A stretch of DNA of 18,431 bases, taken from assembly GCA_034168985.1 (NCBI GenBank), contig JAXFJE010000026.1, forward strand, positions 1-18,431, written 5' to 3'. The DNA comes from JALEVB01 sp022768265. GTDB lineage: Bacteria > Bacillota_I > Bacilli_A > Erysipelotrichales > Erysipelotrichaceae. Position 1 is the stretch's first letter, and each line of letters opens with the position of its first letter. Below the pieces are notes generated by a model. That model worked only from the letters and a program-made list of their open reading frames with translations, did no database searches and was not told where the DNA came from. Positions 7,508 through 14,382 of this stretch are shown here, piece by piece. The position numbers and the translations under genes were made by a program.

Positions 7508-7524
7508 ATATGGAGGAATTAAAT

Positions 7525-8862
7525 ATGAGCTATGTAGATCGCGTGATTGAATATTATCGTCAAAAAGATGCGCAAAATCCTGAATTTATCCAAGCTTTGG
7601 AAGAAGTATTGGATTCTACGCGTTTGATTTTTGATCGCCATCCTGAATATGAAAAATTGGGAATCTTAGAAAGACTTTGCGAACCAGAAAGAGTTATCAT
7701 GTTTAGGGTGCCATGGGTTGATGATAATGGTCAAGTTAGGGTCAATCGTGGCTTTAGAGTACAATATAATGGCGCTATAGGGCCATATAAAGGTGGCTTG
7801 CGTTTTCATCCAAGCGTTAATCTAAGCGTCTTAAAATTCTTAGGTTTTGAACAAATCTTTAAAAATGCCTTAACAACCTTACCAATTGGTGGGGGCAAAG
7901 GTGGTAGTGACTTTGATCCGAAGGGCAAAAGTGAAGGCGAGATCATGCGTTTTTGCCAAAGCTTCATGAGTGAATTATATAGTCATATTGGCGCTGATGT
8001 GGATGTCCCTGCTGGGGATATGGGCGTTGGTGCGCGAGAAATTGGTTATTTATATGGTCAATATCGCCGTTTATCTAAATTAAATACTCCAGGAGTATTG
8101 ACAGGCAAAGGTGTTAAATACGGTGGTAGCTTGGTACGTACCGAAGCTACTGGTTATGGTTTGGTTTATTTTGTTTTGGAAATGTTAAAGCATCAAGGTA
8201 AAAAGGCGGAAGGTTTAACAACCATTATTTCTGGTAGTGGTAATGTAGCCATCTATGCTTGTGAAAAAGCTAAGCAAAATGGCATGAAGGTTGTTGCGAT
8301 GAGTGATTCTCGTGGTTATATCTATGATGAAGACTTGGATCTAGCTGTTGTAAAACAAATCAAAGAAGTAGAGCGAGGATCATTAGCTTCTTATGTGGAA
8401 AAGTGTGGTCATGGTCAATATCATGAAGGTAGCGTGTATGATGCGGATATTCAATGTGATATCGTTTTACCATGTGGCACCCAAAATGAGATCAATTTAG
8501 AAAGAGCTAAGCGAATCGTTAAAAATGGTTGTTGGTTAGTTGCGGAAGGGGCAAATATGCCTGATGATAATGAAGCCGTAGCTTATTATCTTGCTAATGG
8601 AGTTTGGTTTGCTCCAGGCAAGGCAGCAAATGCTGGTGGGGTTGCGACCAGTGCTTTGGAAATGAGCCAAAATAGCATGCGCTATAGTTGGACTTTTGAA
8701 GAAGTTGATAAAAAATTGCAAGATATCATGGCTTCGATCCATGGACAATGTTTAGCAATGATCAAAGAATATGATCTTGATGAACATAACTACGTAGCTG
8801 GGGCTAATATTGCGGGCATGACCAAGGTCATTGAGGCAATGATCGCTCAAGGCGTTATTTAA
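7525..8862 (+). CDS. gdhA: Glutamate dehydrogenase, probably NADP-dependent
   Basis: Catalyses reversible amination of 2-oxoglutarate to glutamate in the cytoplasm as a hexamer. The frame is open from an ATG at 7510, but that codon is part of the GGAGG ribosome site (7512-7516). From ATG 7525 the protein has 445 residues, and its key residues fall at K89, K113, K125 and D165, the numbers known for the Clostridium symbiosum enzyme, which confirms this start. The signature LTTLPIGGGKGGSDFDPKG surrounds K125. The dinucleotide site is ISGSGNVAIYACEKA. After its second strand comes SDSRG rather than an acidic residue at the end, which favours NADP over NAD. It is monocistronic: an inverted repeat lies in its leader and a terminator follows. 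Confidence 0.96.
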   Translation: MSYVDRVIEYYRQKDAQNPEFIQALEEVLDSTRLIFDRHPEYEKLGILERLCEPERVIMFRVPWVDDNGQVRVNRGFRVQYNGAIGPYKGGLRFHPSVNLSVLKFLGFEQIFKNALTTLPIGGGKGGSDFDPKGKSEGEIMRFCQSFMSELYSHIGADVDVPAGDMGVGAREIGYLYGQYRRLSKLNTPGVLTGKGVKYGGSLVRTEATGYGLVYFVLEMLKHQGKKAEGLTTIISGSGNVAIYACEKAKQNGMKVVAMSDSRGYIYDEDLDLAVVKQIKEVERGSLASYVEKCGHGQYHEGSVYDADIQCDIVLPCGTQNEINLERAKRIVKNGCWLVAEGANMPDDNEAVAYYLANGVWFAPGKAANAGGVATSALEMSQNSMRYSWTFEEVDKKLQDIMASIHGQCLAMIKEYDLDEHNYVAGANIAGMTKVIEAMIAQGVI

Positions 8863-8882
8863 AAGTACGTAAAATAAGTTTG

Positions 8883-8929
8883 AAGGACTGGTTTTTTGGA
8901 GGGTTACCCAGATCGGTCCTTTTAATTTT
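8883..8929 (+). terminator. Probable terminator after gdhA
   Basis: AAGGACTGG (8883-8891) pairs with TCGGTCCTT (8913-8921) with two G-T pairs. A small inner GGG-TTA-CCC hairpin sits in the loop, and the tail is TTTAATTTT. The tail is interrupted, so termination may be incomplete. Confidence 0.7.
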
Positions 8930-9003
8930 AGTAATGATTGTTTATGATAGATATAAAGCATAAAACTTAGCTAGCTAGGATTTTAGCTCAAGGAGGAATC
9001 AGC

Positions 9004-9885
9004 ATGCGTGTGGCCGTAATATCAGATATCCATTCTAATTATGAAGCATTTAAAGCGGTTGTAGATGATGCGCAAAAAGAAAAAGTTGAAGCATTTATCT
9101 TTTTAGGTGATTATGTTTCTGATTTAGCGGAGCCGATAAAAACCTTAGATCTTTTATATGAAATCAAGGATAAGTATTTGACATATTGTTTAAAAGGAAA
9201 TCGCGAACGTTATATGTTGGAATATGATGCTGATAGATCAGGGCTTAGCTATGGTTCACAAACAGGATCTTTGCTTTATACTTATCAACAGCTTAGAGCG
9301 CAGGATCTAGCTTTTTTTCAAAGCTTAAAGATATATGATGTGGTTGAAATCGCAGGGGTTAAGCTAGAAATTGCTCATGCGGCTAAAGATGATGATCGCT
9401 ATCTTTTTAATGATCGATCCGCTAAGATTGACAAGATCTTTCAGCAGATGACAACAAGTTATTATTTAACGGGTCATTGTCATAAACAATATCATAAAAC
9501 GCATCTTGGAAAGACGATCATTAATCCTGGTTCCAGTGGTTTGCCCCAAGATCAAAACTGGTTGGCTAAATATGCCTTGTTAGATATTGAAGATGGTAAG
9601 CTAAATTTTAGCTTGAAGGCTGTTACTTATGATCTTTTAAGGACCGTGCATGCACAATTTGCTAGTGGTTTGGTCGATTGTGCTAGATATTGGGCCATAG
9701 GGGCTTTATATGATGTCATTACAGGAGAAGACTGGGTAGTTAAATTGTTAGAAAAGGTTTGTGCTACGCATGAAGAAGCTGACGAAACGGCTTGGGCCAA
9801 AGAAGCTGAAAAACTAGGGATGAAGTTTAGCGAAGCAGAAATAATTGAGCTAGCAACGATCACCATGCAGGATAATAACCATTAA
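9004..9885 (+). CDS. YfcE-like metallophosphoesterase
   Basis: The 293-residue cytoplasmic protein has the calcineurin-like phosphoesterase metal ligands: ISDIHSN (6-12), LGDYV, LKGNRE, AHAAKDDD and TGHCHKQYH, then INPGSSGLPQ. The core (about 1-200) matches the YfcE/MJ0936 group, whose members hydrolyse phosphodiesters in vitro. Residues beyond about 215 form an acidic helical extension that I do not recognise. It is preceded by a strong AAGGAGG site. It stands alone, after the gdhA terminator and convergent with cca. It is unrelated in detail to the membrane-anchored phosphoesterase at 4395-5198: it lacks the N-terminal anchor and has GHCH where the other has GHSH. Confidence 0.85.
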   Translation: MRVAVISDIHSNYEAFKAVVDDAQKEKVEAFIFLGDYVSDLAEPIKTLDLLYEIKDKYLTYCLKGNRERYMLEYDADRSGLSYGSQTGSLLYTYQQLRAQDLAFFQSLKIYDVVEIAGVKLEIAHAAKDDDRYLFNDRSAKIDKIFQQMTTSYYLTGHCHKQYHKTHLGKTIINPGSSGLPQDQNWLAKYALLDIEDGKLNFSLKAVTYDLLRTVHAQFASGLVDCARYWAIGALYDVITGEDWVVKLLEKVCATHEEADETAWAKEAEKLGMKFSEAEIIELATITMQDNNH

Positions 9886-9910
9886 TTAGTTATGATATGG
9901 TGGATAAAGT

Positions 9911-9938
9911 AAAAGTTTCCCACACAATTGTGGAAAAC
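9911..9938 (-). terminator. Possible terminator of cca
   Basis: TGTGGAAAAC (9929-9938) and GTTTCCCACA (9915-9924) form a 10-position stem with one mismatch and a 4-nt loop. On the minus strand it starts directly after the cca stop codon and is followed by TTTT (9911-9914). The T run is short. Confidence 0.5.
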
Positions 9939-11087
9939 TCAGTGGAAAAGTGGAAAAATCAGTTTTAGCAAAGCTTCCTTGGTATTTGGGCATTGCTCAG
10001 TGATGACCATATCCAAACAATATATTAAGCAGGTATTGATCTGTGATTTTTCAATGCCTACGTTGATGAGATCTTGACCATTTAGAGCTAAATGTTTAAG
10101 CAGATAAGGCTCATGCTCAGCAATGATCTTTTGATAGGTATTTAGGGATGCTTGCGGTTGGGGATCTAGTGTCAAGCAGGCTTTAAATGAAGCTAAGCTT
10201 GGGATATCGATAGATAAACGCATGAGCTTTTTTAAAGTGACCTTATCGTTTAGATCAATATGTTGATAGTTTATATTATCTTTGATGATCTTTTGTTGAG
10301 CTTTGCTTAAGGATAAACGTTCTAGGATCTTAGCATCATGATCAGCAAGCAAGGATAGCGTGGTCAAAAAATCTTGACTAAAAGCAAGCTGTGGTATTAG
10401 CTTCTTAAAAGATAATGATGTATCTAAAAGGTAATTGAAGATATCGGTATAATCTAATAAGATCTTAGGATCATTGATCGTAAATATCGTTTGTAGCTCA
10501 TGGGTGATGCGTTCTTTGGATAAATAGCTTAATAAGATCTTATTAGCATGGATCGCTTTAGCGGTATCTGCTTCGATCGTAAAGCCTAGTTGACTAGCAA
10601 AACGCAAGGCGCGAAGCATGCGTAAAGCATCTTCATCAAAACGTTTATTTGGATCACCAATGGCACGGATAACTTTATGTTTTAGATCATTAATGCCATC
10701 AAACATATCGATGATACCTTTATCAGGATGATAGCATAAGGCGTTGATGGTAAAATCACGGCGGGAAAGATCTTCGTATAAGTTGGTCGTAAAAGTTACC
10801 TTGGTAGGTTGGCGATGATTGATATAGTTTCCGTCTATGCGATAAGTCGTAATTTCTACGCTTTGATGATCGACGATAACTCTTACGGTCCCATGTTTTA
10901 AACCATTTAAGATCAGCTTATGATCACTAAAGATTTCCATGATTTGTTTGGTAGAGGCGCTAGTAGTAATATCATAATCGTTGGTTTCACGTTTTAAAAG
11001 ATGGTCGCGCACGCTACCACCAACAACATAAGCTTCATGAGCTTTTAAACGATCTAGGACAAATAAAATATAATTTGGTAAATTCAT
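9939..11087 (-). CDS. cca: CCA-adding tRNA nucleotidyltransferase
   Basis: A class II nucleotidyltransferase that adds or repairs the 3' CCA of tRNAs. In 382 residues it has YVVGGSVRDHLL (20-31) with GGSVRD at 23-28, the metal-binding DYD (37-39), RRDFTINALCY (109-119) and the EDALRMLRALRF helix (152-163) that reads incoming ATP/CTP. The C-terminal half is the variable tRNA-binding body and ends a little short of longer family members; no HD domain is present. Poly(A) polymerase is the alternative, unlikely in this phylum. The gene has an unusual start: a perfect extended -10 ends 6 nt before the ATG and no ribosome site is seen, so the mRNA should be leaderless. It is divergent from ispF. 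Confidence 0.93.
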   Translation of the reverse strand: MNLPNYILFVLDRLKAHEAYVVGGSVRDHLLKRETNDYDITTSASTKQIMEIFSDHKLILNGLKHGTVRVIVDHQSVEITTYRIDGNYINHRQPTKVTFTTNLYEDLSRRDFTINALCYHPDKGIIDMFDGINDLKHKVIRAIGDPNKRFDEDALRMLRALRFASQLGFTIEADTAKAIHANKILLSYLSKERITHELQTIFTINDPKILLDYTDIFNYLLDTSLSFKKLIPQLAFSQDFLTTLSLLADHDAKILERLSLSKAQQKIIKDNINYQHIDLNDKVTLKKLMRLSIDIPSLASFKACLTLDPQPQASLNTYQKIIAEHEPYLLKHLALNGQDLINVGIEKSQINTCLIYCLDMVITEQCPNTKEALLKLIFPLFH

Positions 11088-11093
11088 AAATCC

Positions 11094-11102
11094 ATTATAG
11101 CA
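11094..11102 (-). promoter_or_regulatory. Extended -10 promoter of cca (leaderless transcript)
   Basis: On the minus strand TG-C-TATAAT is a perfect extended -10, with its core at plus positions 11094-11099. The expected transcription start, about 7 nt downstream, falls on or next to the A of the cca ATG at 11087. No matching -35 is present, as is usual with extended -10 promoters. Confidence 0.7.
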
Positions 11103-11111
11103 TGATATATA

Positions 11112-11120
11112 TGATATAAT
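11112..11120 (+). promoter_or_regulatory. Extended -10 promoter of ispF
   Basis: TG-A-TATAAT is a perfect extended -10 (core 11115-11120) with its start expected near 11127, leaving a 17-nt leader to the ispF ATG. Its -35 zone (about 11092-11097) covers the cca -10, so polymerase should not be able to occupy both promoters at once. Confidence 0.72.
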
Positions 11121-11143
11121 GGCTACAAAGGTAGGTAAAAATT

Positions 11144-11626
11144 ATGCGTATAGGACAATCAAGCGATATCCATCAATTAGTAGAAGGTCGCAAATTAATT
11201 TTAGGAGGCGTAGAAATCGCCCATGAAAAAGGCTTATTAGGCCATAGCGATGCCGACTGTTTGACGCATGCCATCGCCGAAAGCATCCTAGGTGCATTAT
11301 GCCTAGGAGATCTAGGTAAACATTTTCCCGATACGGATCCTAAATACAAAGGGGCTAATTCTTTGATGTTATTGCAAGAAGTTTATAACATGATGCAAGC
11401 AAGAGGCTATGAAATTAATAATTTGGATGCTTTGATCATGATCGAAAGGCCAAAGATGGCGCCGCATATCTTAAAGATGCGCGAAAACATTGCGGCCTGT
11501 TTGCATACCAGCATCGATAATGTCAGCATCAAAGCAACACGGGGGGAAAAATTAGGTTTTGTCGGTAAGGAAGAAGGAGTGTTGTGTCAATGTGTCGTAC
11601 TGATCAAAGAATCTTCAACAAATTAG
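11144..11626 (+). CDS. ispF: 2-C-methyl-D-erythritol 2,4-cyclodiphosphate synthase
   Basis: IspF converts CDP-ME 2-phosphate to MEcPP in the MEP isoprenoid pathway, as a homotrimer. The protein has 160 residues. Zinc ligands D8, H10 and H42 are in place (SSDIHQLVEG and GHSDADCLTHAI), D56 binds the second metal (LGDLGKHFPDTDP), and KATRGEKLGFVGKEEG forms the nucleotide pocket near the C-terminus. KATRGEKLG replaces the commoner KATTTEKLG. The N-terminal GQSSDIH replaces the GHGFDVH of proteobacteria; both are variations, not losses. Its 3' end overlaps the next gene by 37 nt and carries that gene's ribosome site. No other MEP gene lies in the window. Confidence 0.95.
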   Translation: MRIGQSSDIHQLVEGRKLILGGVEIAHEKGLLGHSDADCLTHAIAESILGALCLGDLGKHFPDTDPKYKGANSLMLLQEVYNMMQARGYEINNLDALIMIERPKMAPHILKMRENIAACLHTSIDNVSIKATRGEKLGFVGKEEGVLCQCVVLIKESSTN

Positions 11627-12825
11627 ATGAAATCAAGGTCATGCGTGATCCGATCCATGGCTATATCCATGTTAGTTATGAAGTGATCTGGGCAATTATC
11701 AATCATCCGATATTTCAACGCTTAAGAAGGATCAAACAGATGGGGTCTTCTTATATCGTCTATCACACGGCCGAACATACACGTTTTGCGCATTCTTTAG
11801 GCGTCTATGAGATCGTTCAAAGAATGTGTTATGAAAATAAAGATATCGATGAAGCAATCGATGAAAAGGATAAGATCGTCGTAATGTTGGCGGCTTTATT
11901 GCATGATATAGGGCATGGTCCATTTAGCCACGCTTTTGAAAGTGTTTTTCCGTTTGATCATGAAGCTTATTCTGTTAAGATCATCAAAGAATCCTCTTTG
12001 GCTACTTTGTTAGATAGCTATGCACCAGGGCTTAGCCAAGAAGTTGCGGATATCATCGCGCATAAAAGTTCCAAATCATTATTGGTCAGCATGATCAGTT
12101 CCCAATTAGATGCTGATCGCATGGATTATTTGTTAAGAGATGCGTATTTTACAGGAACAAAATATGGGGAATATGATCTTGAAAGGGTCTTGCGGACCTT
12201 GAGGGTAAAAGATGGTAAGTTGGTCGTAAAAGAAAGTGGTATCCATACCATCGAGGATTACATCATGGCTCGCTATCATATGTATTGGCAGGTTTACTAT
12301 CATCCAGTTGCGCGTAGTTTTGAAGCAATCTTAAATAAGATCTTTTTGAGGATGCAAAAGTTACATGCTCAAGATCCATCGAGCTTGGATGATGTAGCGA
12401 TGTTTAAAGCATTATTAAATAATGAATTTACCTTACAAGCCCATTTTTTATTAGATGAGTGTGCTTGTGTCTATGGCTTTGAAAAATTGATCGATCATGA
12501 AGATAAGATCATTAGTGATCTATGTCGGCGCTTGCGTGATCGAGATTTATTTGAATATGAAGAATCTGAAGATGTAGATGTGGAAAACATCAAAGAAAAA
12601 TTATGGTCTTTGGGCTTTGATCCTGAGTATTATATGGCACAAGATCAAGTACGCCAAAGTCCATATCAGCCATATCGGGGTAGCGATGAGCGGGGCATCT
12701 TGATCTTGATGGCAGATGGTAAGATCAAAGAATTATCTAAGGCTAGCATGATCGTTAATAGTTTAACCAAAAGTATCAGTAAAAATGATCATAAGATCTT
12801 TTTCCCAAGAGAAGTAATGGAATAG
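11590..12825 (+). CDS. YwfO-type HD-domain phosphohydrolase
   Basis: The HD-superfamily protein has metal-binding residues H68 (TRFAHSLG), H105-D106 (LLHDIGHGPFSH) and a distal aspartate in SQLDADRMDYLLRD. The N-terminus KVMRDPIHGYIHV is the family hallmark. Enterococcus and Bacillus relatives are dNTP triphosphohydrolases controlled by nucleotides; the same activity is plausible here. Start choice: the ATG at 11590 has AAGGAG 10 nt upstream, inside ispF. A GTG at 11584 is closer to the site. An ATG at 11641 would remove the EIKV residues that usually precede RDP and has only a poorly spaced AAGG. I favour 11590, giving 411 residues and coupled translation with ispF. The amylase gene follows after 11 nt. 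Confidence 0.9.
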   Translation: MCRTDQRIFNKLDEIKVMRDPIHGYIHVSYEVIWAIINHPIFQRLRRIKQMGSSYIVYHTAEHTRFAHSLGVYEIVQRMCYENKDIDEAIDEKDKIVVMLAALLHDIGHGPFSHAFESVFPFDHEAYSVKIIKESSLATLLDSYAPGLSQEVADIIAHKSSKSLLVSMISSQLDADRMDYLLRDAYFTGTKYGEYDLERVLRTLRVKDGKLVVKESGIHTIEDYIMARYHMYWQVYYHPVARSFEAILNKIFLRMQKLHAQDPSSLDDVAMFKALLNNEFTLQAHFLLDECACVYGFEKLIDHEDKIISDLCRRLRDRDLFEYEESEDVDVENIKEKLWSLGFDPEYYMAQDQVRQSPYQPYRGSDERGILILMADGKIKELSKASMIVNSLTKSISKNDHKIFFPREVME

Positions 12826-12836
12826 TAGGTGAAATC

Positions 12837-14279
12837 ATGAAAAATGGGGTTATGCTTCAAGGCTTTGAATGGTATCTTCCTGCTGATGGTAAACATTGGC
12901 AACGGTTACGAAAACAAGCAAAGAAACTTAAAGAAGCAGGTTTTAGCGCTATCTGGTTACCTCCAGCTTATAAAGGCAATGGAGGAATTAATGATACAGG
13001 ATATGGAGCGTATGATTTATATGATCTAGGAGAGTTTGATCAAAAGGGAACTATTTCGACCAAATACGGTACTAAAGATGAATATTTAGCTCTGATCAAC
13101 GAATTAGGTCATAATGGCATCGATGTTTACGCTGATATGGTCTTTAATCATAAGATGGGAGCAGAAAGTTGCGAAACGGTCGAGGCCATACCCGTAGCGT
13201 GGTATGATCGCACTCAGCCGATAGGTCAAGAAACAAATATCGAAGCTTGGACCGTATTTAACTTTCCAGCTCGTCAGGATAAATATTCTGCTTTTCATTG
13301 GAATTATCGTTATTTTGATGGGGTTGATTATGACAACCGAAGCAATACCCACAATATCTATGTTTTTGATGGCGCAAATTGGGAAAAACAAGTAGCGAAA
13401 GAAAATGGCAATTATGACTATTTGATGGGAGCTGATCTAAACTTTGATCATCCTGAAGTGATCCAAGAATTAAAAAACTACGGTAAATGGTATCTTGATA
13501 CGACCCATGTTAATGGTTTTAGGATGGATGCTTGTAAGCATATTCGATCTACTTTCTTTAAAGAATGGCTAGATTATCTGCGCCAACAAACGCAGCAGGA
13601 ATTATTTTGTGTAGGAGAATATTGGAGTGCCGATCTTAATGAATTGACACAATTTTTAGAAGATAATGAATTTAAGCTTAGCGTTTTTGATGTTTGCTTA
13701 CATTATAATTTTTACGCGGTTAATTACGCTAATGGTAACTTTGACATGCGCAATATCCTTAAAAATACCGTGGTAGAAAGATTTCCTCAAAACACGGTTA
13801 CCTTTGTGGAAAATCATGATACGCAAAAAGGTCAAGCTTTGCAAACCGTTATTGAAGATTGGTTCAAACCTATTGCTTATGGTTTGATCTTGTTACGCCA
13901 AGCAGGTTATCCTTGCGTCTTCTATGCCGATTATTACGGCAATAAAGAAACAGGAATGACATCGTTTAAGGTTGTCATTGATAAGATGATGAAGGTTCGT
14001 AGAGAAAGATTGTCAGGACAACAACATGACTATTTTGATGATGCCGATGTCATTGGTTGGACATATGATGGAGATGGTGCCATTGGGCAGGGATTTGCGG
14101 TGTTGATTTCAGATCGTTATGAAGCTAGCAAGTATATGTATGTTGGCAAACAATATGCTCAAAAAAGCTTTATTGATGGATTAGGACACTTTAGAAAAAC
14201 CGTAACTATCAACGATGATGGTTGGGGCAACTTTTTAGTAAAAGGTGGATCAATTAGTTGTTGGATATATAAAGAATGA
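12837..14279 (+). CDS. Cytoplasmic alpha-amylase, GH13
   Basis: The 480-residue enzyme resembles the intracellular GH13 amylases such as E. coli AmyA and the B. licheniformis type. It starts NGVMLQGFEWYLPADGKHW with no signal peptide, so it should act in the cytoplasm on maltodextrins or glycogen. Conserved regions are DVYADMVFNHKMGA (region I), GFRMDACKHI with nucleophile D231, CVGEYW with acid/base E261 and FVENHDTQ with transition-state residue D328. A B-domain lies at about 105-200, and the C-terminal beta domain ends KGGSISCWIYKE. Ribosome site TAGGTG overlaps the stop of the preceding HD gene, so the gene is probably in the ispF operon. A clear terminator begins at its stop codon. Confidence 0.94.
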   Translation: MKNGVMLQGFEWYLPADGKHWQRLRKQAKKLKEAGFSAIWLPPAYKGNGGINDTGYGAYDLYDLGEFDQKGTISTKYGTKDEYLALINELGHNGIDVYADMVFNHKMGAESCETVEAIPVAWYDRTQPIGQETNIEAWTVFNFPARQDKYSAFHWNYRYFDGVDYDNRSNTHNIYVFDGANWEKQVAKENGNYDYLMGADLNFDHPEVIQELKNYGKWYLDTTHVNGFRMDACKHIRSTFFKEWLDYLRQQTQQELFCVGEYWSADLNELTQFLEDNEFKLSVFDVCLHYNFYAVNYANGNFDMRNILKNTVVERFPQNTVTFVENHDTQKGQALQTVIEDWFKPIAYGLILLRQAGYPCVFYADYYGNKETGMTSFKVVIDKMMKVRRERLSGQQHDYFDDADVIGWTYDGDGAIGQGFAVLISDRYEASKYMYVGKQYAQKSFIDGLGHFRKTVTINDDGWGNFLVKGGSISCWIYKE

Positions 14280-14303
14280 AAGTAGGATCAATTCCTACTT
14301 TTT
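14279..14303 (+). terminator. Intrinsic terminator after the amylase gene
   Basis: AAAGTAGGA (14279-14287) and TCCTACTTT (14293-14301) form a perfect 9-bp stem with a TCAAT loop and a run of T at the 3' side (14299-14303). It starts on the last base of the stop codon. Confidence 0.88.
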
Positions 14304-14316
14304 GTTTGCTAATGTA

Positions 14317-14344
14317 TTGACAAAGTTTACAAAAGGCATATACT
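14317..14344 (+). promoter_or_regulatory. Strong SigA promoter of the flavin reductase gene
   Basis: TTGACA (14317-14322, perfect -35) is followed after 16 nt by TATACT (14339-14344). The expected start is about 14351, immediately before or within the TetR-type operator at 14353-14367. Confidence 0.85.
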
Positions 14345-14352
14345 TTTAATAG

Positions 14353-14367
14353 TAGACCGTTCGTCTA
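14353..14367. promoter_or_regulatory. Probable TetR-family operator
   Basis: TAGAC-CGTTC-GTCTA is an inverted repeat with a 5-nt centre, placed at the start of transcription and just before the AAGGAGG ribosome site. TAGAC-n-GTCTA operators are common for TetR/AcrR regulators whose recognition helix contains PKGSFYxYF, exactly as in the TetR gene at 16200. A repressor bound here would block initiation. I saw no second copy near tetR or the MATE gene. Confidence 0.72.
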
Positions 14368-14382
14368 TAAGGAGGAAAGAAG

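Noticed and set aside
7510..7524. Earlier ATG for gdhA
   Set aside because: The ATG is part of the GGAGG ribosome site. Starting at 7525 places catalytic lysines and aspartate at the known positions K89, K113, K125 and D165.
8752..8961. Minus-strand frame across the gdhA end
   Set aside because: It spans the gdhA 3' end and the terminator, with no ribosome site or recognised domain.
12844..13029. 61-codon frame at the start of the amylase gene
   Set aside because: It is an alternate frame of a gene with complete GH13 catalytic motifs.
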